Shown here one piece after another: positions 34,095 through 45,352 of a stretch of 64,000 bases of DNA (position 1 is the stretch's first letter; each line of letters begins with the position of its first letter). The translations under genes and the position numbers were made by a program. The notes beneath the pieces were generated by a model that worked only from the letters and a program-made list of their open reading frames with translations, searched no databases and was not told the origin of the DNA. Origin of the DNA: Liopterus haemorrhoidalis (taxonomy: Eukaryota; Arthropoda; Insecta; Coleoptera; Dytiscidae); the NCBI GenBank assembly GCA_963971575.1, contig OZ020619.1, forward strand, positions 29,352,202 to 29,416,201. Reading direction: 5' to 3'.

Positions 34095-35449
34095 TTAAAT
34101 GTCTAGCTTTATGTTGTTGAGAAATTTTATTACGTATTTGTAAATTTTTTCGTTTCTGCTTAACTCCGTCATTGTTGTAGGAACGTTAATTCTGTTTATT
34201 GATAATTCCTGTATGTAGTCGCGTCTTTCGTCCGTGAAGTGTAGGCAGTCAAATATGATGTGTTCCATAGTTGCATCAGACTCATAGTCACAGTCGCATA
34301 CTGGCGACTCAATTATGCCCATCTTGTATAGGTGTGCTGGGTAACACCCATGATTATTTCTTAGTCGTACGATTTTAACTATCTCACCTCTTTTCCAGTT
34401 GTAATAAAAAAACCAAGGTTTTCTTATCACCGGCTGGATCTCGGCATATCTTTTTCCTACAGTCAAACTCATTGCAGTGTATTCTCTTTGCCATATGTTT
34501 TCTGTTCTTTTTTTGAGAACTGTTTTTATATCGCTTGGGGGGAGAGATATATCCAGTGGAGTACCCTTGCTGGTGGCTTCTTTCGCTAATTTATCCGCTG
34601 TTTCATTTCCTAGAGTACCACTATGTCCTTTTGTCCAATGGAATATTATTTGTTGTTTTTCCGCAAGTTCGTATACAGTTTGGAGAATGTCATAGAGAAA
34701 TTTGTTATTCTTATCTATAGGCATATGTATCCCTTTAATAGCACTTTGGGAGTCAGATATGATAGATATGTTTTTTTGTTGTATTTCACGGCAGAAATCC
34801 ACGGTTTTCTGTATGGTTATCACCTCGGCTGTAAAAATGGACGTTTGGTTTGGAAGTTTAAACAAAACTGAATGATCTGACTGCGGATCATAGAATGCGC
34901 AGCCTACACTTGTTTCATTCTTCGATGTATCTGTGTATATTTTGTATTCCGACGTAGGTTTTTCCTTCAGATGATGTGCAAATTCATGTTTGTCACTAAA
35001 GTGGAACGGATACAAGAAGCATACTGGTTTATTTGTACTCATAATAAGATACTTTTGCGTTTGGACCGATTTATTGGCCTGAACCAGAGCAGGTGTAGGT
35101 TTCTTTGCCCAATACCTATTTGTTTCACAGAGATGGGATAATTCATCCAGCTTATTTAATAGATCGCATATAGGAAGAGAATTTCTTTTCAACATGTATG
35201 TATCTGCAAGTTTCCTTCTTCTATCGTAGAATCGTATCTCCCGATTCTGCTAGAAGGGCAGGTATCGGTGTTGTACGTAGTGCTCCAATACAGGCCCGAA
35301 GAGCTCTGTATTGTACTCGGTCAATATTAGTTAGTCTTGTCTGGTTGGCACCTCCATAAAATATACTACCATAGTCTAGTCTTGCGCGTATGATAGCGCG
35401 TTGCCCGGGAGAAAAATAAGATGTATTAAACGATGTTAATGTACATTAA
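34095..35449 (-). pseudogene. I-clade non-LTR retrotransposon ORF2, 3' part with RNase H
   Basis: The minus strand starts in the thumb region of reverse transcriptase (QRAIIRARLDYGSIFYGG, VQYRALRACIGALRTTPIPA; 35420-35250). A 1-nt frameshift near 35240 leads into REIRFYDRRRKLADTY and a 366-codon open frame. That frame holds a complete RNase H fold with four acidic residues: D in IYTDTSKNE, E in FTAEVITI, D in IISDSQSA and D in NETADKLAKEA. A C-terminal CDCDYESDATMEH...C element follows. RNase H inside ORF2 is typical of the I group. The copy is 5' truncated, as is usual. The 3' end lies near 33860-33900, where A-rich TAAAATAAAAAAATAAAAAA appears on the minus strand. Confidence 0.9.
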
Positions 35450-35454
35450 AAAAA

Positions 35455-36832
35455 GTTTTAAAACTCTTATTTTATGAGCGTTTATTTTATCAAAATAGTT
35501 TTATGTGAGGTTTTAATAATGGACGTACACTGCGTACGGCGTACAATCGCTCGTCAACTGATACGTGTAACGTGTAAACAGCACTCATTCGGTAGAGAAG
35601 GTCAATTTTACGATGTCTTACGACATTACACAAAGCATAACACACAACACTAAACACAATGAACGTACATACTTTGCGCTTTATACATTAGATTTTGTTG
35701 CCTTAACCTTGATTTTTAGTATGAATCTTTCAATTTTTTTCTGTATATAACAATGTGTTTTTCCCTATTTTAAACAGTTTTTTAAATAAATTTAGACAAA
35801 TTTCATAGTAAACGTGAAAATACCGTAGTTCACAAAAATGCTGCTTATTTTGGTATTCTTAGCCTTGGAGGGTATGCATATATCATGGGTTACAAGACAT
35901 ATAACAAATGGCTTGCCGAATAAATCTACTGCTAAGTATTTCTGTGAAGACCAAAGAAACAGAAGAACCTGTTTATGATGTTAACTGTATTGAGATAACA
36001 TTGAAAATGTTAAACGCAAATTTGTATACACATGTCAAAGGAAGCAGGTAAAACAAAAACCCATTTCAGTATAACTGTATTGGAGTTATGTATTCCAGCA
36101 TACAACAAAGACAGAAATCTACAAATGCATAGACAAATATTGAATGTTTCTATCATATATTACACAAGTTGTTTATATAACTTAACTGTACTATACTGTA
36201 CAGTACATTCTACTTTTTAGTCCCTGCAGCGGAAAAATGAAATGGCGGCCTTTGCCCCAGGCCTGGCGTTTTTGTAGTGTTTTTTTTTGTCTTGTTTTTT
36301 GCGGAGATTTATTAAAATAATATAAATAATATAATCTTTTCTGATACTTACTGTGACAATTTAGTACGTTTGACACCTTTACAGCGTTTATTCTCCAAGA
36401 AATGCGTTAAAATTAGGGTCACGTAAAATTCTTTATTTTAACACCACGTCTAAAGCATTTTTATAGAAATAAAATTTTGTTACAGTATTTGTTTAGGTAT
36501 ATGCTATTCACTTTTGTAAAAACAAACTAAGAGAATATTTTGATTTCAATAGTTTACGCCTTTGAAATAGTACGTATGTCATGTTATAAAAATTATAAAA
36601 AATATCACTTTATTAATAATTATCATAACCAATAAATCTAAAGTCGGTTTTACAGCGTAAGGAATATATTTAATTGAAATTTAAAGTCCGTATTATAAAA
36701 GTTACCAAAATAACTTGATCTGGTTTGTCCTTACAAAAGCGAACAGCATATAGACATTAAAATTATATATTTAAACATCTGGTGTTAACATTTCATGTGA
36801 ACTGGCCATAAATTTGCACGCGCATACGATAT
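35455..36832. other. No recognisable feature
   Basis: AT-rich sequence. Short frames at 36032-36220 and 36191-36376 have no domain. Nothing else seen. Confidence 0.35.
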
Positions 36833-36834
36833 TA

Positions 36835-37241
36835 CAGTCTGTTCCAAACGGTTAAGCGGAACTAAATGGGAATTTAGTTCTTTTAGGTTGTCACGAGAAG
36901 GGACCTTGCTTGGGTTATTTCATTTTTCACGTTGGGATGTCAAATATTAAAATTCCAACAATGAAACCATGGAAACGAATGACCTATGTCAAAATTAAAT
37001 TTTTTTTATAGATATTTTAATGACAAAAAAATAAATAAATGGGAAATTTGTATTAAGAATGACACAAAAAATCAAAATATAAAGAAAATGACATTTTAAA
37101 ATGATATTAACCTTAACCAAAAAATGTTTATTGTAAGTATGATTTACAAAGCTTAAACAAAACGGTCGAAAGGCACGATTTAAACGATGAAAGTAACTAG
37201 ATTGCAAAATCTAGTTCCGCTTAACCGTTTGGAACAGACTG
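36835..37241. mobile_element. Mariner-type MITE, complete
   Basis: The inverted repeat CAGTCTGTTCCAAACGGTTA continues through AGCGGAACTA at both ends (about 32 bp), with TA outside (36833-36834, 37242-37243). Length 407 bp. It is the full-length reference for the truncated copy at 1-286 and related to 18238-18690. Confidence 0.92.
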
Positions 37242-37325
37242 TACGGTGAGTTTTTGGCATGTGTCAAATGTCAACAACATAACCAAATATTTCGATGTAA
37301 ATTGAAATATTTTCAATTTTATATA

Positions 37326-37512
37326 CTATAGTCTATCCCAAATGTTTAAGCGGAACTAGAAATTGCAATCTAGTAACTCTTACCGATTGATTTTGGGCAT
37401 TTGGGCATTTTGTTTAACAAGAGCACTATGCTATCGTTAAAAGTGAACTCGTGATAACTTATGAAAACAAAAATTCCGTTTAGTTTCGCTTTAATATTTG
37501 GGAAATTTATAG
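37326..37512. mobile_element. Mariner-type MITE, short relative
   Basis: The ends begin CTATA and share TCCCAAAT..TTAAGCG.AACTA on both sides over about 34 bp, with TA outside (37324-37325, 37513-37514). It lies only about 80 bp from the larger MITE and has a similar GCGGAACTA terminus, so the two are related. 187 bp long. Confidence 0.78.
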
Positions 37513-37514
37513 TA

Positions 37515-37870
37515 TCATTTATATTGTTTGAACTTATAGGCTATTCCTATTCACTTTTGTAAAAACAAACTAAGAGACTTTTGTAAAAACAAACTACAAA
37601 TCAAATGGTGTTAAAAGAAATTAACTTCATTTTTTGCCCTTAAGACTTTAACGTTGTGTCTGAGAGATCAGTATCCGCTTGAGTTTGAAACACATTATCT
37701 TTAATTCGAAATTCATTTCCGAATTTAACAATTGCTCTATATATGTCGAAGGGAAATGATTAAAACGGAGATTTGATTTGTAGCTATTTGAAGAGCGTTT
37801 CTAGGTAGCCAATCTTTTATAATTCCAACTGAAGTTCCAATTTGGTATAAATTATTTTTTATATTTAACT
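37515..37870. other. No recognisable feature
   Basis: TTCACTTTTGTAAAAACAAAC occurs at 37550 and in part again at 37579, and also at 36510. Otherwise unremarkable. Confidence 0.3.
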
Positions 37871-37873
37871 TTT

Positions 37874-38152
37874 TTAGATAGAATTAACAATGTTATTTCT
37901 ATTTAATGGGCCTCTATCTACCTTAGGTACTTCAACCAAAACTGTGGAATCCACTAACATGTTTTTAAATTTCTTCAAAGAAACTTCTTTAATTTTTTCA
38001 GCTGATCTTTTCAGGTGTTTTGCAGCATTTTCCCTTTGATCTTTAAAGCTCTCTTCTTTTTGGCATAAATAGCGTAGTATTTTCGTTCCATATCCTTCTT
38101 CTCCTCCTGTATTCCCACATATTGCTTGCACCGGATTTTTACAAATATCACT
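37874..38152 (-). pseudogene. KRBA2/Ginger-like integrase protein fragment
   Basis: The minus strand reads SDICKNPVQAICGNTGGEEG, LCQKEESFKDQRENAAKHLK, RSAEKIKEVSLKKF and then VEVPKVDRGPLNRNNIVNSI. Insect and vertebrate KRBA2-like proteins derived from Ginger-type transposons carry 'C..C...E.....R..A...L..QAEKM...S...F.....G..V.VPVPDVDRG..D.RN...V'. The fragment matches this region in order; in those proteins it follows the integrase core. The catalytic part is absent. A pair of GATTTGATCAAATC palindromes lies nearby at 38200-38312. Confidence 0.55.
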
Positions 38153-38159
38153 TGAATGG

Positions 38160-38855
38160 ACTCCATTGTTTATTTCATCTTTTTACTAAAACAGTTAAGG
38201 GATTTGATCAAATCACTTACTTTCTTTAGGGAAATCACCCTACAGAGTTGTAATTTTAACATCTTCCGTGAATTGATCATCTACTCTAGGGATTTGATCA
38301 AATCTCCGTTTTCATCATTTACCTGCGACATATATACTATTAACAGTCCCAGTAACCACAGCCGAGGCCAAAAAAACTTAAAAAACAATTATTAATATTA
38401 TTTTTTTTTTAATTCTGAACTGGAATAAGTTAAGAGAGATAATATAATTTTATTGTCGATTGAAAACGCTTTGTCTCCGAATTTAGATTATGAAAGCATT
38501 ATTAACTATTTTGTTGAGTTAAGAGCAATATCAATTGATATTCTTTAAATCACATTGTACAACAGAAACGATTGTTCTTGTATTTTAAGGGTTACTAAAA
38601 GTTAATCTAGAATCTTTTGTTCATTTGCAAATTAAGTGATTAGAACATTATATTTTAATCGCCGATGCCAGGGTACGAGCTTTTACATCTGGATGAGGGA
38701 TGAATGATTGTGAAAGTGGGAGCAACATATTATTCTCGCCCGAATAATATCACCAACGGGGAATCAAATCAGCAACTTCACAATTCAGATTGTTTTAACC
38801 AGTCAGAACTGTACGATTTAAGGAGCTCGGCCACACTGTTGGCATAAAACATTAT
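38160..38855. other. No gene recognised
   Basis: Contains GGGATTTGATCAAATC twice (38200 and 38292), an inverted-repeat motif of unknown meaning. The rest is AT-rich. Confidence 0.35.
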
Positions 38856-38860
38856 TATTA

Positions 38861-38997
38861 AGGCTCGGACATTTTATTCAAAACTAATTAAAATATAAAT
38901 CTTATTAACTTCCTTGTAAGCGGTTAAATACTAACCGCTGACAAAGAGAATGCTAAGATTTATATTTTGATTGGCTTTGCATAAAATGTCCGCGCCT
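38861..38997. mobile_element. 137-bp hairpin MITE
   Basis: The arms begin AGGCTCGGACATTTTAT and, reversed, AGGCGCGGACATTTTAT, continuing with ATCAAAATATAAATCTTA-like sequence to about 45 bp. TA stands outside both ends (38859-38860, 38998-38999). The loop holds a small secondary stem (AGCGGTTA / TAACCGCT). Confidence 0.85.
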
Positions 38998-39136
38998 TAC
39001 TTATTATATTTGCACATAAAGCAATAGATTTCTAATTCTGAATTGTTGTATGTATATAGGGCCCAGCTCTCCAAAAATATGGTTGCCGCGGGCTCAGCAA
39101 TGGCTAAGGGCGGTACTGGCTGAAATATATGTATAC

Positions 39137-39278
39137 CAGGGCCGGCGCGAGTGTGTGTGGCGTCCTTAGGCAAAACATTATTTGACGCTCCTAGGCAAGA
39201 CATAATTCGGCGCCCCTAAGCTAGACATGTTTCGGCGCCCCTCAGCAATATATAATTTGGCGCCATTTACTGGCCCTG
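39137..39278. mobile_element. hAT MITE made of short tandem units
   Basis: The ends read CAGGGCCGGCG and, reversed, CAGGGCCAGTA. The interior is about four units of roughly 30 bp with GGCGCCCCTAAGC.AGACATA. Octamers ATGTATAC and CCGTGTAC agree at five of eight bases, so the duplication is weak. No coding capacity. Confidence 0.65.
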
Positions 39279-39689
39279 CCGTGTACGTTGTTCCTACCTA
39301 AAGACTGTTTTACAAATGAATACATTTTTTGAGGAAGATGCAGTTTCGCATGTAATAATTTTATTTTTATTTAATATTTTCTCTGTGAAAAATCTCAGTT
39401 ATTGTTTAATCTGTGATTTTCTTCGTATCCTAGTCGTCATTAAATTGATAGGAAGTTAATTTAAAAAATTTGCATTTTTTAAAAATTACCTAGTGAGGTT
39501 TCAAAATCATCTACAACTCTTAATTTCAGAAACATATTAATGATTGTGATATTATTTAAAAGTAAGTAAATGACCTATAAATTAAAATATTTAATTCATG
39601 CAACAGAGCTGCGGCCTTCAAACTTTTTTGTTCGCGTATCAGAAAAAAAAATAGCACGTACTCTATTTGGATGAATCTACGAGGGTTGC

Positions 39690-40071
39690 CTTTTATATTT
39701 CGGGATTTGAGACGAAAACAATTTGGACAACAAAAGTAGCTTTATTGTTTTTCAAAATATTCTCCATGAATATCTTTACACTTTTGCATGCGTTTGAACC
39801 AATTGTCGAGGCACTTTTTCCACTCCAATTGTCAAATTATGTGGGATACAATGCGAACAAATCTTTTTGACGGCCAAATGTTCATGCAATAGTGAATGTA
39901 TGCTGGTCCCACTAATGCCTAAGAATACCTCAATCTTACAGTAAGTCACATCCTTGATGGTGCTTCAACGCCAAAAGTCGAATTAAGTTCATCGATGCAC
40001 TGTTGTTGGGTTAATCCACGTCGAAAGTTGTAAAAAATAATCGCTTGAAAATGTTCACGCTTTAATTTCAT
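39690..40071 (-). pseudogene. mariner transposase, internally deleted
   Basis: From the ATG at 40071 the minus strand reads MKLKREHFQAIIFYNFRRGL, then TQQQCIDELNSTFGVEAPS, the mariner N-terminal HTH. After a break it continues DVTYCKIEVFLGISGTSIHS, LLHEHLAVKKICSHCIPHNL, then jumps to a C-terminal VEKVPRQLVQTHAKV with stops. The catalytic core between is absent. The same subfamily is at 42236. Confidence 0.8.
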
Positions 40072-40084
40072 TTTTGCCGAGATG

Positions 40085-40640
40085 ATTTTTACTTGCCCGA
40101 CCTTAATATATAAGGGGCAAGTATTGTAATTTTCGATGTCGAGATTTTGACTGATGACCACGTTTCATGGTCCAGGGAATCCAAAAAACCTATTTTCGAA
40201 GTGCCGTCCGTATGTGTGTGTGTCTGTGTGTGTGTGTGTCTGTGTGTGTGTCTGTATGTATACACGATAACTCAAGAACGGTTCAACTTAGAGAATTCGT
40301 TCTGGTACTAAAAAATTCTCCTATTAAATGGGAAGAACCCTATTGTTTTTTATAAAGATCGTTTGAATAGAAATGGGAGTTTACTCGTGTCGATTTTAAG
40401 ATTTTTGCGAATATTTAGCAACAGAAAAATATTTCGAAAAAATTTATTGAACAAAAGTTACTATAAATGCAATAACTAATAACTTTTATTTGAGGCGTTT
40501 TTTGATAAAACGAAAAATTTTGAATTTTTTTTGTAAAATTATTTAAAATTTTTCCAAGTCTCAATTTTTTTATATTTATATGTAACGTTTCCATGGTCAT
40601 GATAATTAATTCGTAACCAGTAAACCAAGCCTTGGACAAA
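40085..40640 (-). mobile_element. Microsatellite-bearing element, copy 4 (GT-rich array)
   Basis: The minus-strand left part (40370-40640) matches the other copies closely (TTTTATCAAAAAACGCCTCA-like, TTCGAAATATTTTTCTG). The central array is TGTG/TCTG (40208-40262) instead of ACAG/ACGG, and the right part (40085-40205) is diverged: TTGCCCGACCTTAATATATA replaces the usual ACCGACCGCCA end. It is probably an older subfamily. Confidence 0.65.
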
Positions 40641-40984
40641 ACTTTGTATAGAACATAATTTGATGTATTTTTGAAGATTTATCTAAATATTAAAAAAAAA
40701 AAAAAATTAAATTACATTTTTTTTTTAATTTTATTTTTTGGGAGGGCAAGTCTAGCGGAGGTTTCCTTTCGTCACTGGTTTTTTCAAGTTACTGTAAACA
40801 ACACAAATAGCACTATTACGTCAAAACGTTTTGAGTACGTATACCGTCAAAAAAGTCCAACTTTACGATAGAAGCGTCAGTTGCCAGATGACAGCACTAG
40901 TTTGGCGCAATCTCGAAATATAAGAGGCAACTCTCGTATTACTTTAGGAAGCCCAACAGTGAATATAGGTCGAAAGGAATGTTA

Positions 40985-41075
40985 TATATATTACGTTTTC
41001 TTTGCGTACCCCCTAGGTATCTACGCAATTACGGCCTGGGGTACGCGTAACCTACCTTAGAGACCACTGCAATAT
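40985..41075. mobile_element. hAT terminus-like fragment
   Basis: Reversed, it reads GCAGTGGTCTCTAAGGTAGG, followed by TTACGCGTACCCCAGGCCG, a typical hAT-like end with subterminal motif. A partner end was not found; 41210-41250 (CCCCAGGGGTTAGTTACGC) may be another piece. Confidence 0.4.
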
Positions 41076-41079
41076 TATA

Positions 41080-42233
41080 TAGAGCGTTAAAAATGTTCCT
41101 GTCAAAAACATATCCTTAAATTCTAATCTTCATTGAATACAAAGTATTACGAAACAGAAACATCTGAACATGGTTCCATTATGTGTGTGCTAATCTCATT
41201 GTTTGCATTACCCCAGGGGTTAGTTACGCATGTTACCGCATAGAGGCGCTTCAAACTCTAGTTTATTTCAAGAAGTTAGGGTAGCGGAAACGGTTAATTT
41301 TCATACGAAATGACTTTTGGTCATTTTCGCCTGTTAGCTCTAAGCAAATGAGGAAGAATACGGGTTTCCTAGTATCATATATACTGTTAAACTAATGTTT
41401 GCTTCCTAAATAAATTAGTAGATGAAATTTTGAAAGCTTTCCTATTAGGTATACTTGTAGTTTTAAAATTGTTCTAATTTACAACATGAAGTAATTATGT
41501 TAAAATGTAGAGAGAAAATTATGTGACAATAGAAAAGACATATGATATTTATTCATTCTCATTAAACGGAACTTATGCTTAAACACAGTGGACTTCAAAC
41601 TTTAAATGAGGATTTACGTAGGACTCACATATATAATATAAGTTGCTGCCTAAACGATATCAACCTACGAATTTTACGCATAGATTTTTTTTTAAGTACT
41701 GTTTTATGATGTTTTAAGACGAAAAATATTTTGCGAAAATCCCTCCAGGACAGCAAGATTTTTTAAAGAATTTTTGTAAGATAAACGAAAAGCTACAAAA
41801 GAATCTCAACTCATTTTAAGATGCTCCGAGCTGAAAGTAATCTATTTTGCTTGTGTTTACAGTTTAATAAAATGTGGCGTTCGAGTTTTTTTGTAATCTA
41901 CGTAAAAACTAAATTTATCACATAATAAATAGGTAACAAAGAACAAATTTTTAGTTTGTTTATATAAAAACTGTTTTCACAATTAAATTTAATCGATTTT
42001 GTTTTAAATTATATTTTAAAATAAGAGCACTGAATAGAAGCCACAATTACGTTGAAGTTCTCTCATTACGGCTGTTTTTAAAACGTTATTTTATTCCAAC
42101 GTGAATAATGTATTAGGGAATGTTTACAATATTGCGCGATTATAATTTTAATCAGACTATTGTCTACCTATTCTTGACATATATACTGTTACAAAGTTTT
42201 TTAAATTTTCATTTAGTATATAATACGAGGTTT
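41080..42233. other. No recognisable feature
   Basis: AT-rich, without protein-like frames or clear repeats. Confidence 0.35.
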
Positions 42234-42235
42234 AC

Positions 42236-42830
42236 CTTTTATGTTTTTACAAACGACCACTAGATGGCAATATTGAAATGTGTCATTACTATATTCGTAA
42301 AATTTGACATTTGTTATTGTGAAATCAGTGGCAGCTTATAATTGACCGTGTAGTTTGTTGACAGTGAGCGTTAAAAGAAAACAAATTTGTGTAAAATTGA
42401 ATATTACTCGTGAAGGTTTTCGTTGTATGATTTTTTCGATTTTAGTAAAGGCCTAACTCAACAACAATGCATTCGCTTCGTTTAACTTTTGGTAATGAAG
42501 CACCATCAGAAAAGACTGTTTAGAATTGGTTTGTAGAATTTCGTCGTGGTCGTGCGTCAGTCAGTGATGAATCTCGTGAAGGTCGACCAATATCAGTTAT
42601 GATTCAAAAAAACATCGATGCTGTGCGCAAAATGACTGAAGAAGATCGGCATGTGACACCGTGAGATTGAGGCATCCTTTGGCATATTGCAGACTGTAAT
42701 ACATTCGATTTTGCATAAATATTTAGCTGTGAAAAAGATCCCGATGGATTCCGCATAATTTGACCGAAGGAACACGAGCCAAAAAAGGCTCGTATTGATT
42801 AGTTTAAGGGAAAGTTAAAAAATTTATATC
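42236..42830 (+). pseudogene. mariner transposase, 5' half
   Basis: A terminus CGAGGTTTACCTTTTATG follows TA (42234-42235) and resembles the mariner at 39680. From about 42397 the plus strand reads NITREGFRCMIF, (frameshift) DFSKGLTQQQCIR, LTFGNEAPSEKTV, a stop, NWFVEFRRGRASVSDESREG, RPISVMIQKNIDAVRKMTEE, RHVTP, then SILHKYLAV-like and SRWIPHNLTEGTRAKKARID pieces in shifting frames. This is the HTH region up to the linker before the catalytic core. The rest of the element and the other terminus are missing. Confidence 0.82.
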
Positions 42831-42924
42831 ATCGACAATTGTTTTTTGAACATTAAATATGATACACAACGAACATATTTATAATTTCTTAGCTTCTGGC
42901 TGAATTAAATGTAATTTTACTTTT

Positions 42925-43045
42925 TTTTAAGTTGTCATGAGCTCACTTTTTAACGATCGAAGTGGGCTTTTACTAAACAAAATGATCAAAAACCTTAATC
43001 AAACATTATCAGTTACTAGATTTCAAAATCTAGTTCCGCACGAAG
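42925..43045. mobile_element. Mariner-type MITE fragment
   Basis: AACAAAATGATCAAAAACCT, GTTACTAGATTTCAAAATCT and AGTTCCGC follow the same order as in 18280-18350 and 37330-37440. No complete ends remain. Confidence 0.6.
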
Positions 43046-43206
43046 CTGAGAAATGAATAATATAAGTAACGTCATTGAATGTAAAGTCAATAGCTTTAAT
43101 GTCAAAATTACATATAACTCTAGTTCGACTAATTTACGTATAGCTCTATCCCCCTTGCCCCGTGTTACTAGCTTCATAAGAAATACCAATACCAAAAAAA
43201 TATATA

Positions 43207-44302
43207 CAGGGTGTTTGTTTGAAACGCCGCATCTCGAATAACTCCTTTATTTTAAGAGATACAAAAAATTCTTCAGAAAAAAAGTTTAACTAGACACTTA
43301 AGGATTATAATAAGAATTCTGCATCACTTTCGGTTTTAATGAAAATTGTTTCAACTTTTTATCTAGCATAGGGAATTGGCACTTTATTTTTTTTTTCTTG
43401 AAAGTACATTAAATCAGCTTTACAAGGATATCAAAATATCATACTTTAATTTTAACCATTTCAAAATGGTGATCATTTATTTACAAAATAATAAATAACA
43501 TAAATCATACAAAGTTAAACATAACAAGCTGTGAACCTGATTTTGTTACATAAAAAAACAAAAAAAAAAAAAAAAACTGCAAATTTTCTTGCCTGTTAGT
43601 ACGAGTTTGATATTAAAGGCGATAACATCAAATCCTTTGTAATTATGGCTTATGTACGTTATACAAATGAAGAAATGACAGATATGGTTTTGACATTCGG
43701 GGAATGTTAAAAAAATTCTGTTAGGGCCCAGCAACTCTACCAAGAAAGGTATCCTGAAGGTAAAGGTTAGAAGGCTTAGAAAATAGGGTAAGAACAGCCA
43801 TCAGGGAAATTCAAGAGTAACCGTTCTAAATGGAAGAGTTTTTATTACGAATTAGAAAATGTGTGGATAACAACGGCGATCATATTGAACATTTGTAAAT
43901 TTTCCTTAGTTTATTACTAACTTTAGTCATATTTGGTTTTATTGTTTTTCCTAGTTATATAATGTTATATCTTTTTATAATTTAGTTTCTACGATTTTTA
44001 TGTTATTTATTATTTTGAAAATAAATGGTCTCCATTTTGAAATTATTAAAATTAAAGTATGATATTTAGATATCGGTGTAAAGCTGATTTACTGTACTTT
44101 CAAGAAAAAATAAATAAAGCACCGATTTCCTATGCTAGATAAAAAGCTGAAACAATTTTCGCTGAAACCGGAAGTGATGCAGAATTCTTATTTTATTCTT
44201 TAAGTGGGTCCTTTTGTCTAGTAACTTTTTTTCTGAAGAATTTTTTGTATCTCTTAAAATAAAGGAGTTATTCGAGGTGCGGCGTTTCAAACAAACACCC
44301 TG
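43207..44302 (+). mobile_element. TA-flanked element with 270-bp inverted repeats
   Basis: The first 20 bases, CAGGGTGTTTGTTTGAAACG, are identical at both ends, and similarity continues for about 270 bp (43207-43480 against 44030-44302). TA (within TATA) stands outside both. The interior holds both ends of a DUF4817-type HTH transposase, so it is a deletion derivative of such an element. Confidence 0.9.
43645..43898 (+). pseudogene. DUF4817-type transposase remnant (N- and C-terminus only)
   Basis: From the ATG at 43645 the plus strand reads MAYVRYTNEEMTDMVLTFGE, a stop, then NSVRAQQLYQERYPEG, the start of the HTH domain common in insect mariner-like transposases ('YT..E..DM.fiyGEc..N...A..lY.erfP'). 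It then passes into VRTAIREIQE and, near the end, RIRKCVDNNGDHIEHL with a stop, matching the usual C-terminal 'R..CI...GGHFEHL'. Everything catalytic between is deleted. Confidence 0.75.
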
Positions 44303-44309
44303 TATATTA

Positions 44310-44935
44310 TATTGTTCATAAACTATTAGAACTTCGAAATCATCATTAAATGTATTAGCTTCATAAATAAATTATTTGTCTAATAACTATTAGCTAGTTT
44401 ATTAGGAACTGACATTCTCGGCTCTTACTTATTTATTTTTATTGTATACTTATTTATTTATGTTCTGTTATAACTGTGTTGTCATTATTTTCAGCCACAA
44501 CATATTTCATTTTTCTTATTTTAACGTTGCTAACTGTTTGGATATTGTTTACTTTTCCCATATAATTTGTTAATTTTATTGCGTGATTTTGAACGCATTG
44601 GTCTTGTAATAATATAATATATACAGTACATATCTTATACTCCAAAGAATAGAATTTTATATCTGCATAGACTTTTGTAATTTTCCTTTCTTTTCCTTCG
44701 TAAATATTTTCAACAATATTGCTCCTGCATCTACCCTTAAATTTGTATTAAAATTGAATTTGTAGCAAGTGCGTGCGTACATTATAAATTCATGTTTTGA
44801 TCAGACATATTTAAGGGTGCGTATGGATATTTTTTTACTGAAAAGGAAAAAAAAATCAACAAGATACAACATTATTTTGAATAAACATAGATACAAGTAC
44901 CTACAGTTGAAAGATATAACATTTAATTCATTATT
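44310..44935. other. No recognisable feature
   Basis: AT-rich spacer. The open frames at 44454-44645 and 44769-45032 are not recognised; the latter runs into the piggyBac end. Confidence 0.3.
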
Positions 44936-45174
44936 ATTAACCTTTTCGCGACGTGCTATTTTCCTATTAAATATGCCGATAAGACGGACAGTTTTCGGGG
45001 TTTTCGGAATCGAACGGTCTTCGTCGTTATAGCATACAATTACCGGAAAAGTACGGTAATCGGCGTCTCTACTTGCCAAAAATATAAACACTTGTACCAA
45101 ATTAAATATATAAATTTAAATGTCGTAATTATATTCTTGTAAAAAAAATACTTTTTTGAAAAAAACTTCTTTAT

Positions 45175-45352
45175 TATAAGAAATATATAAAACAAATGAG
45201 TTGATATATGTATATATAATGTGAATGAATAACTAAAATTAACATTGTTTTAATAATTAGAAAACAAAAAATATAAAACAAATAAGTTGATATACGTAAA
45301 AATAATGTGAATGAAAAACTAAAATTAACATTATTTTAATAATTACGTTTAG
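45175..45352. repeat. 85-bp direct duplication inside piggyBac copy
   Basis: AATATATAAAACAAATGAGT with TGATATATG, AATGTGAATGAATAACT and AAAATTAACATTGTTTTAAT at 45180-45258 recurs at 45270-45345 with few changes. It lies just downstream of the transposase stop. Confidence 0.75.

Larger units (their letters stand above)
39680..40936 (-). mobile_element. mariner copy interrupted by microsatellite element
   Basis: The ends CGAGGGTTGCCTTTTATATT and, reversed, CGAGAGTTGCCTCTTATATT are inverted repeats, with TA outside both (39678-39679, 40937-40938). The transposase is on the minus strand and internally deleted. Between the right terminus and the start codon a microsatellite-bearing element (40085-40640) has inserted. 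Confidence 0.85.

Noticed and set aside
44801..45100. 99-codon minus-strand frame across the piggyBac left end
   Set aside because: It crosses the TTAA junction of the element, so it cannot be an ancestral gene.
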